Positions 5,209-5,318 of a stretch of 5,318 bases of DNA are shown in pieces. The notes beneath the pieces are model-generated. The model was not told the DNA's origin and ran no database searches. It worked only from the letters and a program-made list of their open reading frames with translations. A program made the translations under genes and the position numbers. The stretch is from Candidatus Poseidoniales archaeon (GTDB taxonomy: Archaea; Thermoplasmatota; Poseidoniia; Poseidoniales; Poseidoniaceae): assembly GCA_003602535.1 (NCBI GenBank), contig QQSA01000118.1, forward strand, positions 1 through 5,318. The letters are read 5' to 3'. Position 1 is the stretch's first letter. Every line of letters begins with the position of its first letter.

Positions 5209-5318
5209 GTGTCTGCACTACTGAATAAACGACTGTTTCGAAGTCTTTGGAGGACGAAATTACGTCTCTTAGCTGTAGTATTTATGGTCTCAGTTGGAGT
5301 TTTTGCAGGCCTCACTTT
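5209..5318 (+). CDS. FtsX/MacB-type ABC transporter permease (N-terminal 36 residues, 3' end outside window)
   Basis: A frame opens with GTG at 5209 and is still open at the right edge (36 codons plus two bases). The peptide begins with a basic amphipathic stretch, NKRLFRSLWRTKLR at 6-19, and runs into a hydrophobic segment from about residue 20 (LLAVVFMVSVGVFAGLTF). This is the usual start of MacB/FtsX-like permeases: a positive cytoplasmic leader, then TM1 leading into a large extracytoplasmic domain. It follows the ATPase by 9 bases with an SD-like GAGGG in front, fitting a two-subunit operon. GTG is preferred over the internal ATG at codon 26 because the latter would cut into TM1. Only the N-terminus is visible, so domain content and subfamily cannot be checked. 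Confidence 0.85.
   Translation, partial: MSALLNKRLFRSLWRTKLRLLAVVFMVSVGVFAGLT

Noticed and set aside
1..5318. CRISPR array, insertion sequence, prophage or defence genes
   Set aside because: No regularly spaced repeats, transposase motifs, terminal inverted repeats or defence-type domains were seen on either strand.

Overview
The window looks like chromosomal DNA of an uncultured, planktonic euryarchaeon. Marine Group II / Candidatus Poseidoniales-type (Thermoplasmatota) is the best guess. The domain call (Archaea) is well supported: there is an archaeal-type replication factor C small subunit, an elongator tRNA-Met interrupted at 37/38 by an intron with a canonical bulge-helix-bulge (BHB) splice structure, and mostly absent Shine-Dalgarno (SD) sites. 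The lineage call is inference, from the moderately AT-rich composition and from the secreted DNRLRE/fibronectin-like protein next to small acidic membrane proteins; no marker here proves it.

Layout from left to right. Bases 1-2204 (minus) are one uninterrupted reading frame, open at the left edge. It encodes the first 734 residues of a large secreted or surface protein: a signal peptide, then DNRLRE domain, Fn3-like domain, DNRLRE, Fn3-like, and the start of a third DNRLRE. Bases 2205-2337 are a divergent intergenic region. It holds a perfect 8-bp dyad, a hairpin covering the surface-protein start codon, and an AT-rich patch that could serve both promoters. Bases 2338-3291 (plus) encode RfcS, complete and with all AAA+ motifs. 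Bases 3288-4151 (minus) encode an unrecognised 287-residue protein with three membrane segments and a very acidic extracellular C-terminal domain; it converges on rfcS with a 4-base stop-codon overlap. Bases 4152-4296 are intergenic, with an 8-bp inverted repeat upstream of the tRNA. Bases 4297-4428 (plus) are the intron-containing tRNA-Met(CAT) with encoded CCA. Bases 4504-5199 (plus) encode a MacB/LolD-type ABC ATPase, followed after 9 bases by its FtsX/MacB-type permease, which runs off the right edge.

The genes do not form one pathway. RfcS and tRNA-Met are housekeeping. The surface protein and the 287-residue membrane protein face outward. The ATPase and permease form one transport or lipoprotein-release operon. 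I see no CRISPR array, insertion sequence, toxin-antitoxin pair or defence system. The points most worth a second look are the structured, GC-rich segment around the surface-protein start, the repeated architecture of that protein, and the tRNA intron with its built-in alternative pairings.
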